Shown here: one piece after another, positions 1 through 8,700 of the stretch
Numbering within the stretch: position 1 is the stretch's first letter
Layout of the letters: each line of letters begins with the position of its first letter
Origin: an uncultured Paracoccaceae bacterium
Lineage (GTDB): Bacteria > Pseudomonadota > Alphaproteobacteria > Rhodobacterales > Rhodobacteraceae
Assembly (NCBI GenBank): GCA_947489705.1
Contig: CANLEQ010000023.1
Coordinates: forward strand, 1-57,936
Reading direction: 5' to 3'
Length of the DNA stretch: 57,936 nucleotides
Notes under the pieces: model-generated
Told to the model about the DNA's origin: nothing
The model's input: the letters and a program-made list of their open reading frames with translations, nothing else
Databases searched by the model: none
Made by a program: the position numbers and the translations under genes

Positions 1-44
1 CCGACGGTGTCGCCGCGACCGACGCCAAGAACCGCGCCGCCTGA
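1..44 (+). CDS. C-terminal end of an unidentified gene
   Basis: An open frame enters from the left edge and ends at a TGA at 42-44. Only 13 residues are visible (tail DGVAATDAKNRAA), with codon use typical of the high-GC genes around it. No family can be assigned. It may equally be a chance open frame. Confidence 0.2.
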   Translation, partial: DGVAATDAKNRAA

Positions 45-543
45 TCAAAGCGCGTCACCCATATTCAGGCATAGCTCGACGGTCGGTGCGCCGTGATTTA
101 TCACCACAACACGCGTCGACCCGGCGGCCATAACGCCGAGGTCGACCACTGGCTGAGGGAGATCGCAATGCCTGGGCTGGCAATCCGTGCCACGGCATAC
201 AGTCCGCGGACTTTCTTCCTGATCAATCCGTCCTTCGAGATCGAGCACCGCGTCCGCCAGTTCTGCGAAACCTGGAAAAGTCTGCAAGTTCGGCTACACG
301 CGCCGAGTTAAAAAAGACACTTCCCTACCGAACGGCCCTATGCGGACGTTCGCTTCGCCCGGCTGTGTTGCGGCGCAACTCCACCAAACCGGCCATTCGC
401 CGCATTCACACATTTCGAGCGAACGCGAACTCGCAAAGGCGGGACCGAGGGGCCCTCGTCGCATAGCGCCAGACTTCCGTATTGCTCTTGAGAGATCTGG
501 CCGGCGCCGTAGAAAACTCCGCTTCGACCAGACCCAAGCGACA
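45..543. other. Stretch without a recognisable gene
   Basis: About 500 bases between the left edge and the broken VOC gene. Several short open frames cross it on both strands. None has a ribosome binding site, a recognisable family or convincing codon use. It resembles the degenerate intergenic DNA seen elsewhere in this window (for example 9123-9669 and 57569-57855). Nothing functional can be supported here. Confidence 0.5.
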
Positions 544-618
544 TCACATCGCGAAGGCGACACGGCCCTCCTCATCAATCGGCCAAGCCGGATTCCACGC
601 GATCTCCCACATATGGCC

Positions 619-633
619 GTCAGGATCCCCGAC
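619..633. repeat. 15-base direct repeat flanking the IS, left copy
   Basis: GTCAGGATCCCCGAC lies directly against the left end of the IS and is repeated at 2066-2080. Read on the minus strand it encodes VGDPD of the VOC protein, and one copy is needed to rebuild the frame. It therefore behaves as a target-site duplication, although IS3 members usually duplicate only 3-5 bases. Confidence 0.85.
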
Positions 634-672
634 TGTACCGGGGCACGGAAATGAGACAGCGCGCTGCGCTGG

Positions 673-1602
673 TCATGCCGCCATCTTGTTCCCCGTGGCG
701 GCTTCGGTTTCAAGAAGGGCTTTCTGTTCGGCCCTGACCTGATTTGGTGTCTTGTATCCGTGCCGCTCACGCAGCCATGAGGCGTTATACTCTGCTGCGA
801 AGGCAGCCAGGGCCTGCCTGAGCTCTTCGGTGGTCGCGAAGTGGCGAACCCACAGAAGCTGCTCCTTCAAGGTTCGTATGGCCCGCTCGGCCACGCCGTT
901 GCCTTCGGGCTGGCGCACGAAGGAGGGCGAGCTGGCGATGCCGAAGAAGCGGACCTCGTTCTGGAAATCCACCGCCATGTAGTTCGACCCATGGTCATGG
1001 CGCAGCTTCAGGCCCTCGGCCACGCCCGGCTCGATGCCACCAAAATGCCGGGTGACCCCCTGTCGGATCGGCTCGAGCGCCTCCCAACGGCTTGCGCTGG
1101 AGGAGGCATGGGTGCCGACGAATTCCCCCGAGCAGTGATCGACTGCGATGAAGACGTAGGCACGGCCCTCCGCGGTCGTGAAGGATTGCGTCATGTCCGT
1201 CCCCCAGACCTCATCGACCCTCTCTGTCACGATCGTTCCGTCATGGGCGCGGGCATCCCGCTGGACCGGACGGTGCGGGGCCAGAAGGTGGTTCTCCTTC
1301 ATGATCCGGCGCACACGGCGGGCAGCGGTGCGGATGCCAAGAAGCCGCAGCCGCGCCCAGATCTTGCGGTAGCCCTCCCCGGAAAAGGGAGATGACGCGA
1401 TGACGGCGCGGATCTTCTCCAGGATCACGCAATCGGACGCCGCCCCTGTGGGCCCACGACGGCGGGGTGGGTGCGTCTCGTTGGCGGCAGCACTGCTCGA
1501 GACGCGATGCCGGTACATTGTGGCCCGGGAGATCTTCCAGACGTCACAGACCCGCGCCGTTCCGTAGCGCCGCCGCGTGGAGATCGAGTACGCCTGGCTC
1601 AT
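673..1602 (-). CDS. IS3-family transposase, OrfB (DDE integrase domain)
   Basis: This 309-residue protein carries the rve-type catalytic core. The DDE triad is visible as WGTDMTQS (first Asp), RHDHGSNY (second Asp) and GNGVAERAIRTLKE (Glu), preceded by an HTH_21-like region (GYRKIWARLRLLGIRTAARR, then RIMKENHLL). It would cut and join DNA ends of its own element. The start codon overlaps the stop of orfA (ATGA at 1602-1599), so expression probably depends on translational coupling. Many IS3 members instead make an OrfAB fusion by -1 frameshifting. The frame is intact to its stop at 673. The first ~15 residues may be specific to this start choice. Confidence 0.93.
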   Translation of the reverse strand: MSQAYSISTRRRYGTARVCDVWKISRATMYRHRVSSSAAANETHPPRRRGPTGAASDCVILEKIRAVIASSPFSGEGYRKIWARLRLLGIRTAARRVRRIMKENHLLAPHRPVQRDARAHDGTIVTERVDEVWGTDMTQSFTTAEGRAYVFIAVDHCSGEFVGTHASSSASRWEALEPIRQGVTRHFGGIEPGVAEGLKLRHDHGSNYMAVDFQNEVRFFGIASSPSFVRQPEGNGVAERAIRTLKEQLLWVRHFATTEELRQALAAFAAEYNASWLRERHGYKTPNQVRAEQKALLETEAATGNKMAA

Positions 1603-2000
1603 TTCCTCGACCTCCGCCGGGCCAAAGGGCGCCCGCCCTCCAGCTTGTCGATCTTCGCGTACAACAACTCATTGGCCATGGTGATCTCGCCCACCTTGGC
1701 ATGGAGCCGCGCGATCTCTTCGTCGCGGTCATCCTTCTCGCGCTCCTTCAGGGCGCTCTCCGACGCCATAAGAACCCGATCACGCCATTCCGATAACCGG
1801 TGGACCGGAACGTTCAGATCACGTGACACTGCCTCGAGGCTCTCGCCACGCATCAGCCGTTGAACGGCCGTCAGCTTGCGCTTTGCCGAGAAGCGCTTCG
1901 TACCGCCGGCCACGGCCCCGTCGTCGCCAGCGTCATGAGCGAGCGCCGACGAGGCCGTGGCCTCCGTCGCGCCTGATGTAGTCGTCTTCTTGTCGTCCAT
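1599..2000 (-). CDS. IS3-family transposase, OrfA (HTH/leucine zipper)
   Basis: A 133-residue protein with a helix-turn-helix (KRKLTAVQRLMRGESLEAVS, then RDLNVPVHRLSEWRD) and a C-terminal heptad-like segment (EEIARLHAKVGEITMANELL) typical of IS3 OrfA proteins. It binds the terminal inverted repeats and pairs with OrfB. The N-terminal ~35 residues are Ala/Thr-rich and look poorly conserved, so translation may begin somewhat later. Its stop overlaps the start of orfB by four bases. Confidence 0.88.
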   Translation of the reverse strand: MDDKKTTTSGATEATASSALAHDAGDDGAVAGGTKRFSAKRKLTAVQRLMRGESLEAVSRDLNVPVHRLSEWRDRVLMASESALKEREKDDRDEEIARLHAKVGEITMANELLYAKIDKLEGGRPLARRRSRK

Positions 2001-2065
2001 CTCGTACTCCCCTGATCCAGAGAAATAGCGCTACGAACTGTCTCAAGAAACCGTGCCCCAACCCA

Positions 2066-2080
2066 GTCAGGATCCCCGAC
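2066..2080. repeat. 15-base direct repeat flanking the IS, right copy
   Basis: Identical to 619-633 and directly adjacent to the right inverted repeat of the IS. See the left copy for the reading-frame argument. Confidence 0.85.
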
Positions 2081-2724
2081 ATAGCCGCGAAGGCCGCCCT
2101 GGGGCGGGACGTCCGCTTCTCGAAGGACAGTCGCGCCCCCCGCGGCCACGAGCATCTCCATGACGATCCGCACCTCTTCTTCTCCTGAGACATTGTGGGC
2201 GAGTGCCATAGCCCCGGGCGTGTTCAGGCCCTCTGTTTTGGTATCTTCCTCAAGCGAGGTCTTCAGCCATGTCGCGAGGACGAGCCCGTTCATCTGGTAG
2301 AAGACGATTTCCTCGTTCTCGAATACCGGCCTCCAGCCAAAGCCATCCTGGTAGAACCTCTTCGATCTCTCGAGATCGGAAACTCCGAGGGTCACCACTG
2401 CGATCTGTTGTTGCATGTCCATGTCCTGTCGTTGGCCCGCGCGACATGCGCGGACGTTTGGACCATGGGACGCGACACTCGGAGCGCCGATGCGCGAAAG
2501 GACCCTCCGTGCGGGGGCCGGGCCAACCGCACCGACCTAACCTGTTTCTGGTGGTCCGAAACTACTCGACATGGTGCCCCCGGTGCAACGGTTAGGACAT
2601 TCCGGGCAGCGCAGTATCCGGAGCATCGGGTTCCGTCTGCCGCGCGGTGTCTGGACGGTCGGAGGGCGGACAACGCTGCCATCCGTTGCGAGACTCGGCT
2701 ACGAAGCGAGCAAAGGAGAACCCC

Positions 2725-3621
2725 ATGGCCCTGTTCACCGGCCTCTCGGCCTTTCCGCTCTCGCCTGCCGACGACGAGGGGCGTCTGAATCCAGATCTTC
2801 TGGCGCAGTTCCTCGAACGGATCGTGGCTGCGGGCACAGATTCCATCGGGCTGCTCGGCAGTACCGGCGGTTATGCCTATCTGACTCCGGAGGAGCGCAA
2901 GCGCGCGCTCCGGGCTGCCGTAGAATGCGTGGCGGGACGGACGCCGCTGATCGTCGGTGTGGGTGCCCTCACGACCGATGTCGCCAAGGACCTCGCCCGT
3001 GACGCCAGGCAAGCCGGTGCGGATGGCCTGCTGCTCGCGCCCGTCTCCTACCAGCCGCTGACCGACGAAGAGGTGTTTCGGCATTTCGAGGCCGTCGCCG
3101 CGGCCGGGGATCTGCCCCTGTGCATCTACAACAACCCCGGCACCACGAAATTCAGCTTCAGCCTGGAACTGATCGCGCGGCTTTCGGAGCTTCCGAACGT
3201 CGTGGCCGTGAAGATGCCGCTGCCGGCAGATGGCGACTTCGCGGGCGAGCTGCGTCGCTTGCAGGACATGACGCCGGAAGGCTTCGCGATCGGCTACAGC
3301 GGCGACTGGGGCGCAAAGGACGCGCTGCTCGCCGGCGGTGCCAGCTGGTATAGTGTCGTGGCCGGTCTTCTGCCTGAGCCCGCACTGGCGCTCACGCGTG
3401 CCGCACAGGCCGGAGACACGGCCGAGGCTGAGCGCATCGACCGTGCTTTCGATCCCCTCTGGGCGCTCTTTCGAGAATTCGGGAGCTTCCGCGTCATGTT
3501 CGCCATTTCCGAGATCCTCGGGCTGGGGCGGATCAATCCACCACGACCGGTCCTTCCCCTCGAACACGCATGCTGCGGACGCGTCGAGGTTGCCTTGCGT
3601 CCTGTACTCGAGGCGAGCTAG
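2725..3621 (+). CDS. DapA-family (dihydrodipicolinate synthase-like) aldolase/lyase
   Basis: A 298-residue cytoplasmic (beta/alpha)8-barrel protein of the DapA/N-acetylneuraminate lyase superfamily. Visible signatures are the GSTGGYAYLTPEER loop near residue 47, ADGLLLAPVSYQPLTDEEV, the YNNP motif with the conserved Tyr, and AVKMPLP, whose Lys should form the Schiff base. The start at 2725 is preceded by AAAGGAG at 2713-2719; the frame is open further upstream but has no comparable signal. Members condense or cleave pyruvate with an aldehyde, or dehydrate sugar acids. Which reaction applies cannot be decided here, because the Gly-Ser-Thr-Gly loop also differs from canonical DapA. The last ~20 residues (EHACCGRVEVALRPVLEAS) look less typical. 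It stands alone with no obvious operon. Confidence 0.88.
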   Translation: MALFTGLSAFPLSPADDEGRLNPDLLAQFLERIVAAGTDSIGLLGSTGGYAYLTPEERKRALRAAVECVAGRTPLIVGVGALTTDVAKDLARDARQAGADGLLLAPVSYQPLTDEEVFRHFEAVAAAGDLPLCIYNNPGTTKFSFSLELIARLSELPNVVAVKMPLPADGDFAGELRRLQDMTPEGFAIGYSGDWGAKDALLAGGASWYSVVAGLLPEPALALTRAAQAGDTAEAERIDRAFDPLWALFREFGSFRVMFAISEILGLGRINPPRPVLPLEHACCGRVEVALRPVLEAS

Positions 3622-4048
3622 TACCGCCAGGCTACTTGATCAGCTCACTGTCCGAGTGATCGAGACTGCACATCTTATGGTCCGCCCGGGTGGCAGTGTG
3701 GCATTCGGAGAATCTCATAGAAGAGCGTGAAGCCGATTTGCGGCCACGGAAAGACGGCCCTTCGGGCGACCCAAGCCGTAGCGTTCGGCCCATTCCAGAC
3801 ATTCAAGACACCGTCGGCTACCGCGGAGCAGTTTTCTCGAAGCGGACCTAGCGATTGCGCGAAGCATGAGCAGGCGACAATCGTCGACTATCCGGAAAAA
3901 GCCTTCTTTATCGCCCTAATTTAGGAAACCCAACCCAGCGAAAATCTCGCCAAAGCGCATTACTCATTGCTACTATTTGAAAAAATCGGGGAGGGCAATG
4001 GCCGATAGGAAAGCTCTTAGACAGAGATCATAGCATGTCGCGATACGC
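3622..4048. other. Intergenic stretch, composition boundary
   Basis: No gene supported in 427 bases between the DapA-like gene and the Detocs operon. Base composition changes from GC-rich to clearly AT-richer towards 3880-4048, which marks one edge of the acquired defence operon. The left part resembles other degenerate intergenic DNA of this replicon. Confidence 0.5.
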
Positions 4049-5272
4049 CTAGGCAACAATCCTGTCAAAGAAACGTTCCACAAATTCTTTGGTGACCGTC
4101 GCGCTAGCATACGCGGCATACCTTTGAATATCGTCACTCTTGTGCGGATCCGCAAAGTCACAAACGCCCTTTATGACCATGACACTTGGACGAGGAGTGT
4201 CGCAGGCATCGCCAGCGGCAAACACTCCGTAGCCCTCCATTTCTATACCGGCTACCTTCCGGCTTTGCGACCTAATCTCCGCAACAATTGCCTCATCAGC
4301 GATCACGGCAGATCCAGATGCCATTGGTGCGATCACAACTTTGGTAAGATGCGGCGCAGTGTCCGGACCATTGGATGATAGAACCGCTAAAAAGGTGGGG
4401 TCACGTGAAAGTTGATCCATATGAGAACGTGCCGAAGCTGACGGTCCAAGATGGTGCGCTCCCGTTCGGAACTCAGGATCCCCATCTTTTTCACGGACGT
4501 ACTTCCCATTCTGCCAGTCCCAAGACGAGTCAGCAAAAATGACATCGCCGAGGTTGACCTCGCCCTTCACGCCCGCACAAATACCCGTCATAACTATTAG
4601 CCTAGGTCGAAGTTTCTCAATTACGCTACGAACTAGCAGCGAGCTGGAAACCATACCCATCATTTGCGCCGAAGCCGCTACAACGCGTCGCTTCCGGCCG
4701 TTGGACTTGAAGCTACCCTCATGAATAAAGGTTATGTCATCGAGAGGCTTGGCCGGACTAAAGTCCCAATCTAATGCGAGAACTTGAGATAGTTCCGGGT
4801 TCGGAAGCGCACAAACTACTGCCAAATCGACGCCATAGCTTCGAGGCTCTGATGAAGATCGTACATCTAAGAGATAGGTTATGCAGTTCCGCAGCTGGCT
4901 AAGCCACGCGTCGTTACTTTCCGAATATTCGAGGACCGTCCAAACGTTTCGACTAAAGACTGGAGATGCGGTTATCGCTGCGTGGGAATCGGCAGAAATC
5001 CCAACGATCCTCCGGGGCTTGTGCAGATCTGCACCCGAAACCACCTCCTCTAGGAGGTCTATGCAGTTCTGCATTTCAGCATTGCTATCAGGCCATAGAG
5101 GTATAATAATATCGCACACAAGTAAATCGAACACATTCGCTTCTAGCGCATCACGAGCATCATTTGTACAGCTGCAGAACTTAAAGTCGTCACGAGACAT
5201 ACCCAGGCCGATCGCGTCCGTGATTAACGATTGGTAGCGTTGAGGAGCGTCGTCGACGATTAGAATCTTCAA
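4049..5272 (-). CDS. dtcC: Detocs effector DtcC: receiver domain fused to a nucleoside phosphorylase domain
   Basis: The 407-residue protein starts with a response-regulator receiver (ILIVDDAPQRY; acidic pair D7/D8; phosphoacceptor D54 in LLVCDIIIP). From about residue 150 it continues into a PNP/UDP-phosphorylase-type domain (VDLAVVCALPNPELSQVLA, MTGICAGVKGEVNLGDVIFA, GIEMEGYGVFAAGD, VIKGVCDFAD). In the Detocs system this fusion is the effector: once phosphorylated it cleaves ATP to adenine and ribose triphosphate and stops phage replication. I chose a TTG start at 5272-5270, where TTGA overlaps the DtcB stop and GAGGGA lies upstream; an ATG at 5329 would overlap dtcB by 61 bases. The conserved receiver Lys after the last strand is not visible (VLEYSES). 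The MEGYG motif that contacts ribose in the family is intact. Confidence 0.87.
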   Translation of the reverse strand: MKILIVDDAPQRYQSLITDAIGLGMSRDDFKFCSCTNDARDALEANVFDLLVCDIIIPLWPDSNAEMQNCIDLLEEVVSGADLHKPRRIVGISADSHAAITASPVFSRNVWTVLEYSESNDAWLSQLRNCITYLLDVRSSSEPRSYGVDLAVVCALPNPELSQVLALDWDFSPAKPLDDITFIHEGSFKSNGRKRRVVAASAQMMGMVSSSLLVRSVIEKLRPRLIVMTGICAGVKGEVNLGDVIFADSSWDWQNGKYVREKDGDPEFRTGAHHLGPSASARSHMDQLSRDPTFLAVLSSNGPDTAPHLTKVVIAPMASGSAVIADEAIVAEIRSQSRKVAGIEMEGYGVFAAGDACDTPRPSVMVIKGVCDFADPHKSDDIQRYAAYASATVTKEFVERFFDRIVA

Positions 5273-5739
5273 GATATATCCCTCTTCATCTTCCAACCGG
5301 TGATAACTCGATCGAAGTCTGCTTTCCACGTGTCAAACGCGGAGTTAAACCTTATCACCGAAGCCACTGTATTGGGGAACTCAGTGACTATACTTTCCTC
5401 AAGATCGCGAAGGTTGACCTGCCCGTCACCCTTTGGAAAAGCTTCATACCCGGTGATGACAATAACATCAGTCTGGGCGCCGATGAAATCCAAATACCTC
5501 AACACCTCGACACCGCCAAAACCTTGAGGGCGTCCGCCTCCTTCGTCATTAGATACATCGAAAGTCGGCAAAGACATATCTAATAATATCAGATCAGGAA
5601 TAACTTGATCGAGCTGATCGCAGGCCGAATTTACAGAACGGCTAACTTCGACGCGCGCGGTCGGAAAGTCTTTTTCAACCTGCTCAATCAGGTGTCGTAA
5701 CTTTTGACCTTCATCTTCGACTACAAGGACCTTGATCAT
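5269..5739 (-). CDS. dtcB: Detocs stand-alone receiver DtcB
   Basis: A 156-residue single receiver domain (IKVLVVEDEGQKLRHLIE; E8/D9/E10 acidic cluster; phosphoacceptor D54 in LILLDMSLPTFD; VIVITGYEAF for the switch Thr) with no output domain. In Detocs the free receiver is thought to act as a phosphate sink that prevents accidental firing of the effector. An insertion with GGGRPQGFGG sits between the third strand and helix, and the usual Lys near the end of the domain appears replaced (VIRFNS). It starts two bases after the stop of dtcA and its stop overlaps the dtcC start, so all three genes form one operon read leftwards. Confidence 0.85.
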   Translation of the reverse strand: MIKVLVVEDEGQKLRHLIEQVEKDFPTARVEVSRSVNSACDQLDQVIPDLILLDMSLPTFDVSNDEGGGRPQGFGGVEVLRYLDFIGAQTDVIVITGYEAFPKGDGQVNLRDLEESIVTEFPNTVASVIRFNSAFDTWKADFDRVITGWKMKRDIS

Positions 5740-5741
5740 GT

Positions 5742-8700
5742 CTAAACTGCCATTTCAACGGCATCCATAATGAATGAATAGTTGACCTGCATACGAAAAT
5801 GCGTTTTGTCCATGTATCCGAAGTCGACGAGGCCTCGGTCCGACTGGTAAGCGACTGCGGCCAGCTTAAGAAATCCAGTTCCACCTTCCATTCGAGGCTT
5901 CTTTCCAAAATCCCTTTTTGCGATTGCTTCAGATATCACGGCCATCTTCCGATCCTGAGATGGTATTCTCGAGTTCGGTGCGCAATCGTTGATGACTTCA
6001 ATTGAGAGGCTGCCTGTCTCAACGTCAACCAGAAGTGTGACTCCGATACTCGGTTGATCAAGCCTTGAGTAAGCTTTAATGTTGCTGAAGGCAACTAGTA
6101 TGGCATCAGTTATAAAAACTAGATCAGGCCCACGTAAGTATATATTCTCGCTTACCTCAACGGAAATATTCGGTTCGAAGTTTGCGTGAAGCTTTCTTGC
6201 GGATTCGATCGCAACATCCAGTGCCTCCTCCAGTGTGAATGTTTTCTTGACTTCCCTTAGCTCTGGCCGTGTGAACCAGGCAGCGGCTTCTCTGAGCGCC
6301 TCGTTTACCTGTCTCTCGCATAGCGCTAAAGTTTCCGCAGCCTTTGGGAATTCCACCGCGCGGTCATCGAATCGCCTCAGAGACACGCGAAGGTTACCGA
6401 AATGAACTGCCAAATCATCTTTTAGTGTCACTTCGATTCGATATTGAACTGCCTTAAGCGGCTCGTCGAGTACCGCCCAGAATATCACGCATACAGAGTC
6501 TACAAAGTCAGCAAATGAAGACGCCTGCGAATATAGCGCTCTTGCCAACATAAGCAGCGTTGCACTTACGGGAACAGCGAACAGCCCGTCTGGCTTGTCA
6601 GGCGATCGAACCTGTAGGTAAACATCTTTCACTTGAGACAACGAGTAGTCAAACTCAGCGGAGAACGTTTTGAAATCGTTGTCAAGTTCATCCAGGTCGG
6701 GCCTGCTAAGAGTTTCGAACTTTTCAAGCCAGTAACGGTTAGATGAGTACTCACTTTGGGGAGTTGGTCGATTGCTGATAAGTTTTTGAAACTCGAGGGG
6801 TCCGCGGACCAGTCCAACAAACGAGATGTGACGTATCCGTTGGCTCAGAAAATAGTCGAGGCCGAAAGTCGAGCTGCTAAGGAACTCATCTCTCAACTTT
6901 GTAAGTATGGAGGCGAGAATATTGTCGGCCTCATTCTCGGGAGTTATTAGTTCTCCAGAACGCGATTTCGCAACGATGTCACGAAGCTCTTTTAGCGTTT
7001 CGTCATATTTTCCGCTTATTCCCACACCGGCTGAAACAAGATCTGAATAGCGCCCATAGTCCTCGTAAACGTTCTTATAAGCCCATCGGGTAAGCGCGTC
7101 CGTGTCCACATAAATTCTGCTCTGGTCGACGATTTGAAGCCCCTCGTCAACCTTCAATCTTCGCGCAATGCCAGAAACCTCCTCGGAATATTCGATCGAT
7201 TTATCTGGATCCAAGCTGTGGAGTAAGCCGCATATTTTTTGGCGCTCTTCACTTACCGCCCGCGAGCTTTTGAAGACACGGGAAACGTCGAGTACATTCG
7301 GAACACAAACCTCTCTAAGAAAATACACAAATTCGTCCATCGAGCAGTTTTGGCGCTCAGCTTTCATCGACGACGGCGCTTTCTCTTCAGTGGAGCGCAG
7401 GTAGCGCCCGGTAATCATCTTCAAAGTCGAGCCCAAATGATCACGGTCGCCCGACTTCCACAGCATATGCAGCGCGTTAAGGGTCTCGATCGACGGTTGG
7501 AGCCTTTTGAAGTCGTCCGATTGATAACTTTCAACTAGTTGAGACAGCGTCGCCAAGGAGAGGAGGGAGGTATCGGATGAGCCTAACCGGGAGATGAGCG
7601 GAACTAACGTTGGGAGGTCGCTAGTGGCATCAAGACTCCGAACATGGATTAAATCCAATAGGCTGCGAGTAATATTGTCGTTCAAAGGCGGAATGATGGC
7701 AAGAAGATTGTTCACTTCTTCGTACTTCTTGCATAAATAACTATTGACTGCTCCGGCAGCGTATCTGTAACGGGAGTCATACGTTCCGAGCGTCGAGAAA
7801 ATCCTACGCAGTCCAAGATTGTCCTCGAGGCTCGAGTTGGGGGAGTTCAGCCCTACACTATCGAACCGAAGTTTCGGCATCCCATCGCTAGAAAGGATGC
7901 CTTCGACAAACGTCAGAAGACCCCTTCCAATGGGTAGGTATCTATAATTTTGACACACCTTCGCGAGATTGTCAAAATTATTAGCTTTCAAGACACCGTT
8001 ATAGAGGGCGCTGTGTATCGCCTCTTGCAATACGTTTGGATTTGGACCTAATTCTTTGTTGGATCGTAACGCTGACTTATACAGCATTGACCACGGGTCG
8101 CGATCTCCTTTTGGCAGCCTGTTTAATGCTTTGTAAGCGCCCGCGAAGTTCCCATCTTCAATGTGTTGATGCACGTGCTTGAGCGAATCCTCACTTGGGT
8201 GGTCAAGCAGCTTACGAATGCGGAAGTCATCTATCTTCGCCATTTTTGTAAGTTCGTGCTGTATCAAGTCTGGTAGGTCAGAACTTGCAGGGTCTGACAA
8301 TATATTTTGGGCGACAAAAATGAATGTCTCATACAGATCGAATATTGAATTGCATTGTTCGATGCGGAGGATGTCTGCGACGCCGCTCTGTGTCTCTGGC
8401 AGAATGGAAAGGAGGCGATACGCGATGTAACGCCCTAAGGGCTTATCTTTTCTCTTCCGCGATGCTTCGTAAACATTACCTCGAAATCTAGCCCAGGACG
8501 TCCGCTCTTCGTTTCTGATGCTGGTATGAAATGCTACGTAGGACAGGATTCCTCTACGGTGTTTTGCGCGTATCTCCTCTAGGAATGCTTTCTGATCTTC
8601 GAGGCCGCCGAGTCGGTGCCTTGTCGCAATACCGAGCTGAACACTCCACATGGTCTGGCCATACTTCTCACAAAATACTTCAAGTTTTTCGACTGCCTCG

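Larger units (their letters stand above)
634..2065 (-). mobile_element. IS3-family insertion sequence, apparently complete (1432 bp)
   Basis: The element begins TGTACCGGGGCACGG at 634 and ends in the imperfect inverse, which reads TGGGTTGGGGCACGG from 2065 inwards. After a short variable part both ends share GAGACAG and then GCGCT. It carries an orfA/orfB pair on the minus strand and is flanked by identical 15-base sequences. Both open frames are intact and the interrupted host gene is otherwise undamaged, so the insertion looks recent and the element may still be active. Assignment to the IS3 family rests on the DDE integrase-type OrfB and the HTH/leucine-zipper OrfA. Confidence 0.9.
544..2422 (-). 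pseudogene. VOC (glyoxalase/bleomycin resistance fold) protein gene split by an IS
   Basis: The 5' part (2422 down to 2066) encodes a typical VOC N-terminus (IAVVTLGVSDLERSKRFYQD, then FENEEIVFYQMNGLVLATW). It runs into the insertion sequence within GYVGDPD. The 3' part resumes at 633 and ends at TGA 544-546, encoding GHMWEIAWNPAWPIDEEGR and the end of the domain. Removing the IS and one copy of the 15-base direct repeat restores one 143-residue frame through GYVGDPDGHMWE, the usual metal-ligand region of the fold. VOC proteins are small metal-dependent or ligand-binding proteins; the substrate cannot be read from sequence. As it stands the gene can make only a truncated protein with an IS-derived tail, so it is probably inactive. 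Confidence 0.85.

Noticed and set aside
2392-3567. 391-codon open frame opposite the DapA-like gene
   Set aside because: Antisense shadow of a gene with conserved catalytic motifs; no domain in its own translation.
5273-5329. ATG at 5329 as the start of dtcC
   Set aside because: It would overlap dtcB by about 60 bases. The TTG at 5272 overlaps the dtcB stop, has GAGGGA upstream and places the receiver strand right at the N-terminus.
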